From positions 2,823,045-2,887,044 of the forward strand of contig JAUPFP010000030.1 of NCBI GenBank assembly GCA_036925085.1: a stretch of 64,000 nt of DNA, read 5' to 3'. The stretch comes from Brachycybe producta (lineage: Eukaryota > Arthropoda > Diplopoda > Playtdesmida > Andrognathidae). Position 1 is the stretch's first letter. Each line of letters begins with the position of its first letter. This document shows positions 54,491 to 64,000 of the stretch, in pieces. The notes under the pieces were generated by a model, which was not told the origin of the DNA, searched no databases, and was given only the letters and a program-made list of their open reading frames with translations. Both the position numbers and the translations under genes were made by a program.

Positions 54491-55975
54491 CTAAAAGTCA
54501 TTAAATAAATATTTTTCCAATTCCGAATTCCTGGGATTTATCGCATATGATCCCAGGATTTGAGGATAATAAATTTGTATGAAATCCCCGGATTTCAGAA
54601 TCCTGGGACTGCAAACAAAAATTAGAACAAAATGAAGTTATAAAAAATATTAGTAAACAAATGCAGACAAAAACTGAATATCTATCATAATGGCAGAATT
54701 GTAGAACTTTTTTTTAAACTAAATGTATTAATTTCAGATTCTTTGTGTCATTTGGAATAATTGGTATAATTGACAATTTTATGTTCCAGTTCTAAAAAAT
54801 ATCGAATTAGTATAAGGTGACTATAAATATTTATTTTATTTTTGCCCTCGCAGGTGGCATGCCTGTGTGGCCATTATGTTCTATAGGAGGTGTTTGAGAA
54901 ACTAGAATAGTTGGTGATAAATTGATAATGCTATTCTATTCTATAGAGCAATGGCAGTATATATAGGATCATGCAAGAAAAGGGGCAAAAAAGGATGTCT
55001 GTATGCCCGTATGTCCGGATTCCTGAGTTTGTGGGTCGAACAACTCAAGAACGGAATGTTATACAAACATGCAGTATCTTTTATTTAATTCAGAAAAGTT
55101 TACCCAGGGGTTATTTTTTATGATTTTTTTAGAAACAAATTTTGAGTTTTTGGTCATAAATTTTTGTGAGTCGAACAACTCAAAAACGGAGCCACCGACA
55201 ACAAAATGTCATCAGACCTAAAATGATGTACATATTCTGACAATGAATCTGTATAGTGACGATAAAATTTTAGAGTGATCTGATGTATGAAATTTAGATT
55301 TTTTAAAAACGCAATTTTTTTAAAAAAAATTCAATTTTAAATGTGTCCTTTTATCAATTTTAAAAACTTTGAGAAATTGTGGAACCCTGAAATGCAATAA
55401 ATTATTATTAATAATAATAATAATAGATGCTTTGCACAATGCAAAACAAAATTTGAGAAAATACGAAATACATTGAAAATACAATATATTTTAAATTATT
55501 TCATATTTTCAGTCCAATTTTACAAGTGTTGTCACGATATTTTTTTCTATTTTTCGTGATAAAAGATTTCTTATATTTTGTTACCACAAAAACATCGTGC
55601 ATGCGTGTTTTGTTCAGATTTAGAGGCAAGAAGGCAAGTTGTAGCCAAAAATGTGTTTTTTTGTGTTTTATTTTATTTTGCTTTGTTTTTGCAGAATGAA
55701 AACATTTAACCATAGTTAATTACCAAATAAATAAAAAAATTGAACTAATTTAATTTATAACGTTTTTATTTTATTTTTCATGTATTTTTCTGACAAAAAT
55801 TTACAAAGCATCTAATAACAATAATAATAAAAAAATAATATACTTGCCTTTTTTGACACAACAACAGGCAGAGAGAACTACAATATCAAATCTCAAATTT
55901 CTGTAAAACCAGAAAACACTTAGTTATAAATAAAAAAAACTTTATCAGAAATTGTGGAGCCCTGAAATGCAATGC
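54491..55975. other. Intergenic DNA with an unclassified repeat-like block
   Basis: 54520-54610 holds an inverted pair around CCTGGGATTT/AATCCTGGGA. 54960-55350 looks like a dispersed element: TGTCTGTATGCCCGTATGTC, two copies of GTCGAACAACTCAA, and A/T-rich remainder. No coding capacity. Confidence 0.35.
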
Positions 55976-55976
55976 A

Positions 55977-56262
<286 letters not shown>

Positions 56263-56349
56263 CCGTAAGTGCGGCCGTATCTTTTTTTGGCGCCATAAGT
56301 GGTGCCTTAACTGTGGCCATATCTTTTTTTTGTTTAACTTTATTTAATT

Positions 56350-56575
56350 TTGTGCATGTCCTTTACAGGGCTTCGTATTATTGTGTGTGTGTGTGTGTGC
56401 ACAATATTATTGAGCGTGTGTGCACAAAATTGTGTGTGTGTGTGCGCAATATTATTGTGTGTGTGCGCGCAATATTATTGTGCGTGTGCACAATATTATT
56501 GAGCGCGCACGCAATATTATTGAACGTAAAGTATTGTGCGAAATGTCCCAAACGGGCTTCCATAGCAACACTGTA
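56350..56575. repeat. Hybrid of foldback remnant and AC/GT-rich hairpin array
   Basis: Starts with a remnant end of the TA-flanked foldback (TGTCCTTTACAGGGCTTCGT) and continues as GTGTGTGCACAATATTATTG units, ending GTGCGAAATGTCCCAAACGG, the exact inverse of the left end of the 53457 array. So two unrelated element ends are joined here. Confidence 0.7.
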
Positions 56576-56594
56576 ACGCCAACAGCGCCGCAAT

Positions 56595-56632
56595 CTATAT
56601 CGATACATCGATCGCAATATTATCGATATTCT
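56595..56632. promoter_or_regulatory. TATCGATA pair with additional ATCGAT
   Basis: TATCGATA at 56598-56605 and 56621-56628 with CATCGATCG between. Same motif class as at 12.4 kb and 39.46 kb. Two kb upstream of the GH27 gene; promoter or boundary role is only a possibility. Confidence 0.3.
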
Positions 56633-56850
56633 AAGACAAGTCACGAGAGGCGGCTGCCAGTCGAAACAAAAACATATTAGCGGCTTCTAATTTCCATTTT
56701 AGGTTTACGTATAGTTTTTTTTCTTGTAAGGATTTTATGGTAATTTCAAGCAAAGACATTTGAAACGTATTGAAATAAATACATCTCATTGTGCTGAAAA
56801 CGCCTTTAGAATACTTGTGGTTTCAATGACACGATGAAAGATAAGGGGAT

Positions 56851-57590
56851 GGCGGCGGCCGCTGATTAAATTAAAAATATGGATCAGCGATGTAAAAAAA
56901 ATGTTCAAGGTCCAAATTCAATAAAAATCATAGCAATTAAATGTCAACTTAAAATGTATTTGAACACAAAATAAATTTCTTATTTTTATTCAATCAAATT
57001 GACAGGTGTTATTTTATGTTGGTAACATGTTTAGAGGGTTAAAGCAATAGAAGTTGAAATTCTTTGCGGTTTTCGTGAACATGGGCCCTAATTCCTCCAC
57101 GATACCGGCCGCTAATTAAAACAGCAGCGGCTGAAAAAAATGTTTAAGGCTCAAATTCAAGAAGAAAACTTAGTACTTGAATATTAACTTAAAGCCTCTG
57201 AAAAAAAATCCAACACTCACAAAAATTCGCGGTTTTATTTAATCATTAAATACAATTAAATAGTTTTAATTTATTTAAATAAAAATGCTTAGAGAGTTGC
57301 AATATTATTAGTATCAAGCGCTAAGTTACTGTCTTGAATTTGGACCCTAATTGTCTGCTATGGCGGCCGCTCTAAGGTCCAAATTCAATAAGAAAATCTG
57401 GCACTTGAATATTAACTTAAAGCCTCTGAACAGGGTTACAACGCACAAAAATTCTGTTTTTTTAATTAAACGCAATTGAATATTATTATTCTATGTTGGT
57501 ACAATGCTTAGCGTATAAGAACTAAGAAGGTTGAATTAGTATAAGTTGAAGCGCTACGTTTTCTTCTTGAATTTGGACTTTTAACTCTCC
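56851..57590. repeat. Three-copy tandem repeat of about 220-255 bp with GGCGGCCGCT
   Basis: Copies begin with GGCGGCCGCT-type sequence near 56854, 57104 and 57361. They continue with AAGGTCCAAATTCAATAA, TTGAATATTAACTTAAAGCC and TATGTTGGTA...ATGCTTAG, ending TTGAATTTGGAC. GCGGCCGC in an AT-rich setting is conspicuous. Confidence 0.75.
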
Positions 57591-57598
57591 GTTGTCTC

Positions 57599-58093
57599 CA
57601 GTGTTGCCACTTGGAGGGAAATTACCCTCTTAGAGGGTATTTTAGAAGGTGAGAGGGTACAAAGAGGGTATTTAACTGCAGAGGATATTCTGAGAGTAAA
57701 TTGAGAAAAAACAAATATCATTAAGCAATATGCTTATTTTTAAACATTTTCATTCACGTAAACGAACCATTTTTATAAAAAATCAAGCACCTGTTTAAAA
57801 ATGGTTCCACAAAATATGACGCAATTATGTTGAAAAACATTAAACCACATTTTTAAACTCATCGGTTAAGCAATGGCCATCGCTATAGGGGGGAAGGTCG
57901 ACAGACTGCTTTAAATCTATTAATTTATGTAAACGTGACGTCATAAACAACCGAGCCTATTGATTAACCGGAGAGTTAAAGAAATAGCGCCATCTATTGG
58001 CTTCAATCTCATATTGTGAACAATGGGAGGGTATTGGAGGGTAAAATTAGTGGAGCCGCAAGGATTTTTCTTAGGAAATTGGTGGCAACACTG
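57599..58093. mobile_element. hAT-type non-autonomous element with 8-bp target duplication
   Basis: CAGTGTTGCCACTTGGAGGG at the left and AATTGGTGGCAACACTG at the right are inverted. GTTGTCTC flanks both sides (57591-57598, 58094-58101) exactly. The 495-bp body has repeated GAGGGTA words near both ends (GAGAGGGTACAAAGAGGGTA; GGAGGGTATTGGAGGGTAAA). No transposase. Confidence 0.92.
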
Positions 58094-58101
58094 GTTGTCT
58101 C

Positions 58102-58625
58102 TTGATTGTGGATCTCTGATCATTTCATTCATTTCTATTGATTATTGACAGGTATTATCAATTGACACCATTGCGATAAAGAAGAGGTTTTAGTTTGTAA
58201 TTTTGTATGCATTTTGAATAGTATAAACGAATTGACATTTGAAATAAAACAACTGTTAAAATTGTCACGCCTCTTCATGGTTGTCAGCTGTTTAAATACA
58301 AACACACTTAAAAACTAGAAACAGATTAAAAAAAAAAAAGTTTTGCAATTAAATTGACATTGCATTTGATACATTGGACTTAACGCTGATATTTGTCAAA
58401 ATCCATTCGGAGTTTATTATTATTAAATTTATATTATTTATTTGACCGAAGGTCAGATAAATATGGCATATCAAGGCTCGTAAACGCAACCCCCCCCCCC
58501 AGATTCTAAAATATCGATTAAAATGAGCTCACTTTAAATACTTTTTTTTTGCCTACTGCGAATATCTATATAATATCTTGTTTTTCTTTCTTTGCATTCA
58601 GACAGTGATCGGATATTTTGACGAA
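58102..58625. other. Upstream region of the GH27 gene
   Basis: AT-rich DNA with a C10 run at about 58489-58498. An acceptor TTTGCATTCAG ending at 58601 suggests a 5'UTR intron immediately before the coding exon. Promoter elements could not be picked out. Confidence 0.4.
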
Positions 58626-61319
58626 ATGAAGTCGTTCTCATCGATTTTTTTGTTGCTGATTGTGTTAACAACAACTGTGTCCAGTCTGGACAATGGTTTA
58701 GCTCGTACACCTCCAATGGGTTGGTTGTCTTGGGAAAGATTTCGTTGTAATACCGACTGCGTTAATGATCCGGATAACTGCATTGGGTATAACCTTAAAA
58801 AAAGCATTTATTGAATGACAATTTGATCTAAAACGTAATGATTTGTAATAAATTGCGTATAACTTCAAAGAAATCTGCCATTTTTTACGTTTTAAGGCGT
58901 AATTAGAGCTCAACAAATAGCTTCTATAATCCAAACAATTGAATTTATATTGGGAAAGATTCTATAGATATCAACTTTTTCAGACACTTTTTGCTAAGCT
59001 CTAATTAGGCCTTATAATTAGGTCTATGTTAATAGTGGTACAAGACGTTAACCTTGTTGTTTTGGCTCGTTTTCAGTGAAAGACTTTACATGCAGATGGC
59101 TGATCGTTTGGTTCAAGATGGATACAGTGCTGCCGGTTACGAATACGTCAACGTTGACGACTGTTGGCTGTCCAAAGAGCGAGACTCGAGTGGACGTCTT
59201 CAGCCGGATCCGGAACGATTTCCGCACGGAATTAAATTTCTTTCGGATTATGTATTGATCGATTGAGCCATTTGTCACTAGTTTTCTTAAATGTTAATCT
59301 TTTTTTTTTAAATCAATAAAAGATTCATTCGAGAGGACTGAAGTTTGGTATCTATGAGGATTTTGGTAATTTTACATGTGCCGGTTACCCTGGAGTCGTA
59401 GGAGGAACGATGGACATTGATTCACAGACGTTTGCATCGTGGAATGTGGATTATTTGAAACTTGATGGTTGCTACTCAGATCCTCGTGATATGGACAAAG
59501 GTAACTATGGAATTTATAAATATAATAAAGCAGAAATTGAAAGTGTTAGAAACTAGAAAGGAAGCTGAATGACTTAATTGTATTATCATGTTGATATCTT
59601 ACAAAAAAAATGTTTTTAGATAAAAATTAAAAAAGTTGTGTAATTTCCATACTGACATTTTCAAGTTTCTCTTAATCAAGGGGCTTTTTTCACTTTAATA
59701 ATAATTTTGTGCGATTTGTAGGTTATCCTCAGATGGGATTTTATATGAACAAAACGGGACGTCCTATGATCTATTCTTGCAGCTGGCCTGCATACCAAGT
59801 GTCTTCTGGAATGGCGGTACTGCTGTTTTACGTTAACAAATTACGAACGACATATACGAACTAATTATATCTTACTATTTTAATAGCCCGATTACACTGC
59901 GATTGCAAAACACTGCAATCTGTGGCGTAACTACAACGACATAGACGACTCTTGGGAAAGTGTTCAAACGATCATTGACTATTACGGTGACAACCAAGAC
60001 GTTCTGATTCCAAACGCCGGGCCTGGACATTGGAACGATCCAGATATGGTTTGCAATCGTATATATCTGGTTATGAAATTAAGAATTAAATGTTTTTTTT
60101 TAAATTTAAATATCGTTAATTATGTAGCTCATTATCGGTAATTTCGGAATGAGTTACGAACAGTGTAAATCACAAATGGCCATCTGGTCGATATTGGCAG
60201 CTCCTCTTTTAATGTCCGTCGATTTGAGAAAGATTAGACCCGAATATAGAGATATCCTCATCAATAAAAATCTAATTGCAGTCGATCAGGATCCTCTTGG
60301 AATTCAAGGAAGGAGAATTTATAAAGTAAATTTTGTATTCGAAAAGAGCCTTAAAGCATCGAGTTTTCCAAATGCCACAAAAGACAGAATAAAAAGATTT
60401 TGAGAGACGTTTACAATTTAAAACTACCTTAATACACACTAATTTTCTTAAAAGCTAAAAGATGTACCTGAAGAATAGTTTATTGTTTACAAAATGGACC
60501 TTTTTTGGGGGGTTAATGACCGTTAACATGGGTCAAGCAAATTAGCATAATTCAAAATAGTATCCCTTTGAATATTACAAACAAAAGACCTCATTTAACA
60601 AGGAGATTGTAACTTGAATCACTGTTTGAGGAACAGTCTCGCTGTTAGGATTGAGACCATGTTTTTAGATTATGCCAGAATTCACGTCTCTAGTGTTATG
60701 ACAGTATGTGCACGCGCTCACTTGCTTAGGGCTCTTTAAGAAAATCTAAAAATGTAGTAAATTTTATTTAAAGTTAACATGTTTTCTTTAAAAAAAACCA
60801 CCAAAGAATAAAGGTATCGAGATCTGGGCTCGACCGGTGACTCCGGTTTCGGGAGATTTCTACTCGTATGCCATTGCTTTTCTAAATCGTCGGACGGATG
60901 GAACTCCATCAGAAGTTTCTGTTGTCCTTCAAGTAAACAATTCAAATTGAAAGCCAAAATTTCCACTGCCAATTTATTGATTAATGGGTGTTGTTTTTTT
61001 GTTCTCCAAAAAATAATTACAGGAGTTAGGTTTAACGAACACTCCCGGTTATAAGATAACGGACTTGTTCGAAAACAAAATTCTTGGCGTGTTCACGCCA
61101 AAAGATCTCCTCAATGTTAGCATTAACCCTACTGGAGTTGTGATCGTAAGAGCCGAAGTGATCGCTTCGATTCAAAGAACACCACTTTTCATTAGACCCG
61201 CATTCTCGGAAGATGTAAATTTCCACGTTCCAGAACAGAATCAGCCTAATTTCAATGTTCCATTGGTTCAAAATAATTTTCAGCCTGGTCCACAACCAAA
61301 TTTTGCACGACATTTTTAA
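58626..61319 (+). CDS. NAGA: Alpha-N-acetylgalactosaminidase (GH27), lysosomal or secreted
   Basis: GH27 retaining glycosidase removing terminal alpha-GalNAc from glycoconjugates. Coding exons: 58626-58786, 59077-59251, 59323-59500, 59722-59816, 59887-60048, 60128-60325, 60807-60932, 61023-61319; 463 aa, all phases closed. Residues 1-20 are a signal peptide ([13 protein letters not shown]), followed by [19 protein letters not shown]. The nucleophile is D160 in LKLDGC and the acid/base D224 in [14 protein letters not shown] follows. The specificity loop reads SCSWPAY, with S192 and A195 where alpha-galactosidase A has Glu and Leu, so N-acetylgalactosaminidase is the better call. Probable N-glycosylation at N128 (NFT) and N181 (NKT). 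The exon 7 acceptor at 60806 is chosen because the nearer AG breaks the frame. About 40 C-terminal residues, rich in Asn, Gln and Pro, extend beyond the vertebrate enzyme. Introns 3 and 6 hold family A fragments. A paralogue follows 2.2 kb downstream. Confidence 0.94.
59535..59700. mobile_element. Family A fragment in GH27 intron 3
   Basis: GTGTTAGAAACTAGAAAGGA and CATGTTGATATCTTACAAAA, then a collapsed right arm ending TTTTCAAGTTTCTCTTAAT. It fills most of the 59501-59721 intron. Confidence 0.65.
60340..60800. other. GH27 intron 6 with a family A outer arm
   Basis: 60370-60440 (AAAGACAGAATAAAAAGATT, GTTTACAATTTAAAACTACC) is the outer arm of family A. The remaining intron DNA is unique. Confidence 0.45.
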
Positions 61320-61532
61320 ACGTCTTAAAAAACTTGTCACCGTGTGTTTTTCGTTTTTGTTTTTTGTACGATTTTTCTTTTCCATAATTTGTTTTTCAAC
61401 AGCCAACTTCTTTAAAAAGTTTTCGAAAAGTTTGTCCTCAGTGCCTTAAATACAATTATTGAACAACATAGAAATTTAAATTTGTAATTACTGTTGTTCA
61501 TATGTGTGTGTTTTTGTATCAATATTGATATT

Positions 61533-61538
61533 AATAAA
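61533..61538 (+). terminator. Candidate NAGA polyadenylation signal
   Basis: AATAAA followed by an A-run, about 210 bp after the stop codon, after T-rich 3'UTR-like sequence. Confidence 0.45.
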
Positions 61539-61539
61539 A

Positions 61540-63531
61540 AAAAAACATCATTGTGTCTTATGACAAATTATAAATTTATATCTTATATATTTGTTATCAA
61601 AACAGCGAATTCTTTATTTAGTAAAATTGTGTCAAGTATTTTTGAGATTATGGAAGAAAATTTATTGAGAAATATTAAGTTTCTTTCGTAATTTATCGAA
61701 ATGTACGTTACCTTTGTCACAAATGACCTTGAATATGTTTGACAAAATTTCAGTTTTACGGATTTCATTGTGTAAGGCGATAGAACATTTTTGGCGACAA
61801 TGCAAAATATTGCCAACCATATTTAATACTTGCTTTTGAATTTCGAGAATTCTATAACCAAACGTACGAGAGACATATACTATTAATATAATACATGTAC
61901 ACATGTACAAAATTATTAATGTCAATTAACCTCCTGCAGAACTTGTTATCAACATTACAATAGTATTTAAAACAATTAAACTAAATATTATCTTTGATAA
62001 AATTCAACAACAGCAGCCAAAAACGTATCTTCTGATAACAAAGATGTTTGTCCTTACCACTTGTAGATGAAAATATATAGATCGTAGTATTCATTTTAGT
62101 GTCACAAGGATCTGATATCAGCTATAGTTTAGACATTCCAGGTACGAAAAATTGTTTTTTTTTATATAAATGCCGTGGAAACTGTTTAAGACGAAATAGA
62201 ATGGGACAGAATATTAATTCTTGTTAAAAAGAAAAATGAGTGCATTTATAATGTACAGCAAGAAACACACAAAGCATAAATAATGCCGAATGTTTCTTGT
62301 TATCAAAAATTACATTTTGACTCTTAATTATTTTTTTTAATAAAAATTAGTAATTTTTGATTTCCCTATATTTTATTATAAATTTATTGTCCTGAGAAAA
62401 AGCTAATTCAAGAAAATCGGCCACTGTGTTTTTTCATGTATGAAAGGGTTTTACAAAGACAATGTCTCAAAGTCAAAGGAGAATTTGAAAAACCAGGCCT
62501 TAACTTTATTTCGTTAGGGAAAACATTTATAAATTTATATTCTTGGCACCAAGCAAAATTTACGTGTTATTTGTTAACCAATATTTTTCGAGTTATTCGT
62601 TTCATCTTAAACAGATTTAAATATATAGAAGAAAAAAAATCTTAAGGGTCCACCAGATAGAATATATATTTCGTGTTATCCGTTTTTTTAGTGTTAAACA
62701 ATTTCCAATGTAACTAAATCGTTTTGCAGCTTTTTTTTACCTACCAAAATTTCAAACTATTTCACATATTTTGCTCTCTTCTGTAATATTTCTGATATAA
62801 TATATCTAAGAGACACATTGCTCAATTTTTCAATTTATTTTCTCAGAATTTCTTCTGTATTTCATTTGGACACAGATTTTTAGATGTCAAAGTTAGTTAA
62901 TGCAGTTTGAAAGTTTTATGTTTCGACACCTAGTAAATATACTACAAGTACATTACAGTAGATGAAAATATTAATTACATTTACAGTTCAACGATGTTGG
63001 CCGTTATTTATTCAAGTAAATAAACAGCTCCCAATTGATCGAAGTTATATACACATGCTACATATGTGACATACCTAAATAAATACCTAACTCTCTCCAC
63101 AACCTAAATATTAATATAAAATTGTGGCCAACTCTCATAGTAAATGATATAAAGAATTCACCGCAGTCTTCATATAAGTAAGTTCGTTGCCAATAACAGC
63201 ATTCTAGCATTTGTACCTCGGGAAGCAAAATCATACGATCGTAGCCGGATCTGAGAACAGTCAAACCAAGGTACAATTACCTAAAAGCGAATTCCCTAAA
63301 TCGTAAGGATATTTATGCTCGTAATTATTTTATTTAAATATATGTTATTAAAATTGAAATTTAAATATATTTCTTTAATATAATTTTTTTCTGTCCCAGT
63401 TGTGGTTAAGAATTTTTACGTAATTTTGTATTTATTGAAATAAGGTTTCTAATATATAATATTTATATTGCTTAGGGCCGCCATTACGCAACAAAGCAAA
63501 AACATAAAATATCTCAAATATTTTTTTTCAG
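61540..63531. other. Spacer between the two GH27 genes
   Basis: About 2 kb of AT-rich DNA. Several open frames of 60-90 codons on both strands have no recognisable domain and no splice context. It presumably holds the promoter of the second gene. Confidence 0.45.
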
Positions 63532-63553
63532 GAAAACTAAAATCACAAAAAAG

Positions 63554-63726
63554 ATGACTTTAAAAAAATGGATTACGGGATGTCTCGTAACTCTTGTAGC
63601 AATGGACCTAATAGTGGTACATGGATTGAACAACGGCTTGGCTCTGACACCACCAATGGGATTCTTATCGTGGGAACGCTTTCGATGTCAAACGGACTGC
63701 AAAACTTATCCGGATAGCTGCATAAA
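63554..63726 (+). CDS. Second GH27 alpha-N-acetylgalactosaminidase paralogue, first exon (cut by window end)
   Basis: An acceptor at 63530-63531 precedes ATG at 63554. The exon encodes a hydrophobic signal sequence ([15 protein letters not shown]), then [20 protein letters not shown] and [14 protein letters not shown], and ends in phase 2 at AA|GTAAAA. The same phase and position end exon 1 of the gene at 58626, with nearly the same mature N terminus. This is a tandem duplication in the same orientation. The rest of the gene lies to the right, so catalytic residues cannot be checked. The following intron contains a family B element. Confidence 0.88.
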
Positions 63727-63759
63727 GTAAAACTCGTTAATATCATTAATCAATTAAAT

Positions 63760-63985
63760 ATGCTGGAGAGACATTTTTGGACGTAAAAATGTCACGGAAA
63801 CATTTTTTTCTTCAAGAACATTATAATAAAATTCAAATTGATTACAAAACTAGAATGGTAGAAGATTACGATAAAAGTTTTTTTTTTCATGGCAATAGTT
63901 TCGAAATATTCCCTTTTTACATCACGAAAAAAACTATTAGCAAAATCACCAACGATTCTAGTTTCTAAAACACTTTCAATTTTTT
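63760..63985. mobile_element. Family B palindromic element in intron 1 of the second GH27 gene
   Basis: GACATTTTTGGACGTAAAAA and TACAAAACTAGAATGGTAGA on the left, ACGATTCTAGTTTCTAAAAC on the right, as in the copy at 11045. Confidence 0.6.
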
Positions 63986-64000
63986 TTTCCTAATGTTTCT

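Noticed and set aside
58626-61319. Alpha-galactosidase A as the identity of the GH27 gene
   Set aside because: The specificity loop has Ser and Ala (SCSWPAY) as in N-acetylgalactosaminidase rather than Glu and Leu.
62436-62645. 69-codon plus-strand frame downstream of NAGA
   Set aside because: No recognised domain, no splice context, AT-rich composition like its surroundings.

Overview
The window is AT-rich nuclear DNA from an animal, most likely an invertebrate. Evidence is the set of intron-containing metazoan genes (PCM1, TRAPPC2, FHIP1, SH3RF1/POSH, CHIC2, alpha-N-acetylgalactosaminidase), mostly short introns between long AT-rich ones, and a very heavy load of short palindromic transposable elements. 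TTAGG-like repeats near 28.6 kb hint at arthropods, but they sit inside a mobile element and prove nothing. I cannot name the species.

Layout. 285-2755 (-): first nine coding exons of a PCM1-like centriolar-satellite gene; the rest lies left of the window. 3585-4659 (+): complete TRAPPC2 (sedlin), head-to-head with PCM1 and carrying an apparent U12-type AT-AC intron. 6563-10846 (-): complete FHIP1 in 11 coding exons. 11.0-16.2 kb: FHIP1 upstream DNA with a TATCGATA cluster and several inverted-repeat elements. 16193-35471 (-): complete SH3RF1/POSH in 14 coding exons, with one GC-AG intron and first two introns of 8.4 and 4.9 kb packed with elements. 35.5-39.5 kb: divergent upstream region. 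39541-40973 (+): complete CHIC2. 41-58.6 kb: no convincing gene, but a 167-bp satellite, a large AAT microsatellite, an approximately 240-bp tandem repeat, a hAT-type element with an exact 8-bp target duplication and many foldback elements. 58626-61319 (+): complete GH27 alpha-N-acetylgalactosaminidase. 63554 onward (+): first exon of a tandem paralogue, cut by the window end.

For the five complete genes every exon-exon phase closes and the totals divide by three (TRAPPC2 140 aa, FHIP1 913 aa, SH3RF1 951 aa, CHIC2 165 aa, GH27 463 aa). The genes belong to unrelated cellular systems (centrosome, vesicle tethering, dynein adaptor, ubiquitin/JNK scaffold, palmitoylated vesicle protein, lysosomal glycosidase), so only the GH27 pair looks like a functional cluster.

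The most unusual content is the repeat landscape: a dominant palindromic family (here family A) in introns of five genes; a second palindromic family (D) that spreads CRE-like TGACGTCA and GC-box-like GGGCGG sites; an 851-bp element (family F) with a terminal hairpin and CTAG end lying between 32-bp direct repeats; a TA-flanked foldback built of TCGAAATTTCGA-type units; and many families with different inverted termini sharing a GGC...CACAC theme. Several are nested, giving a relative insertion history.
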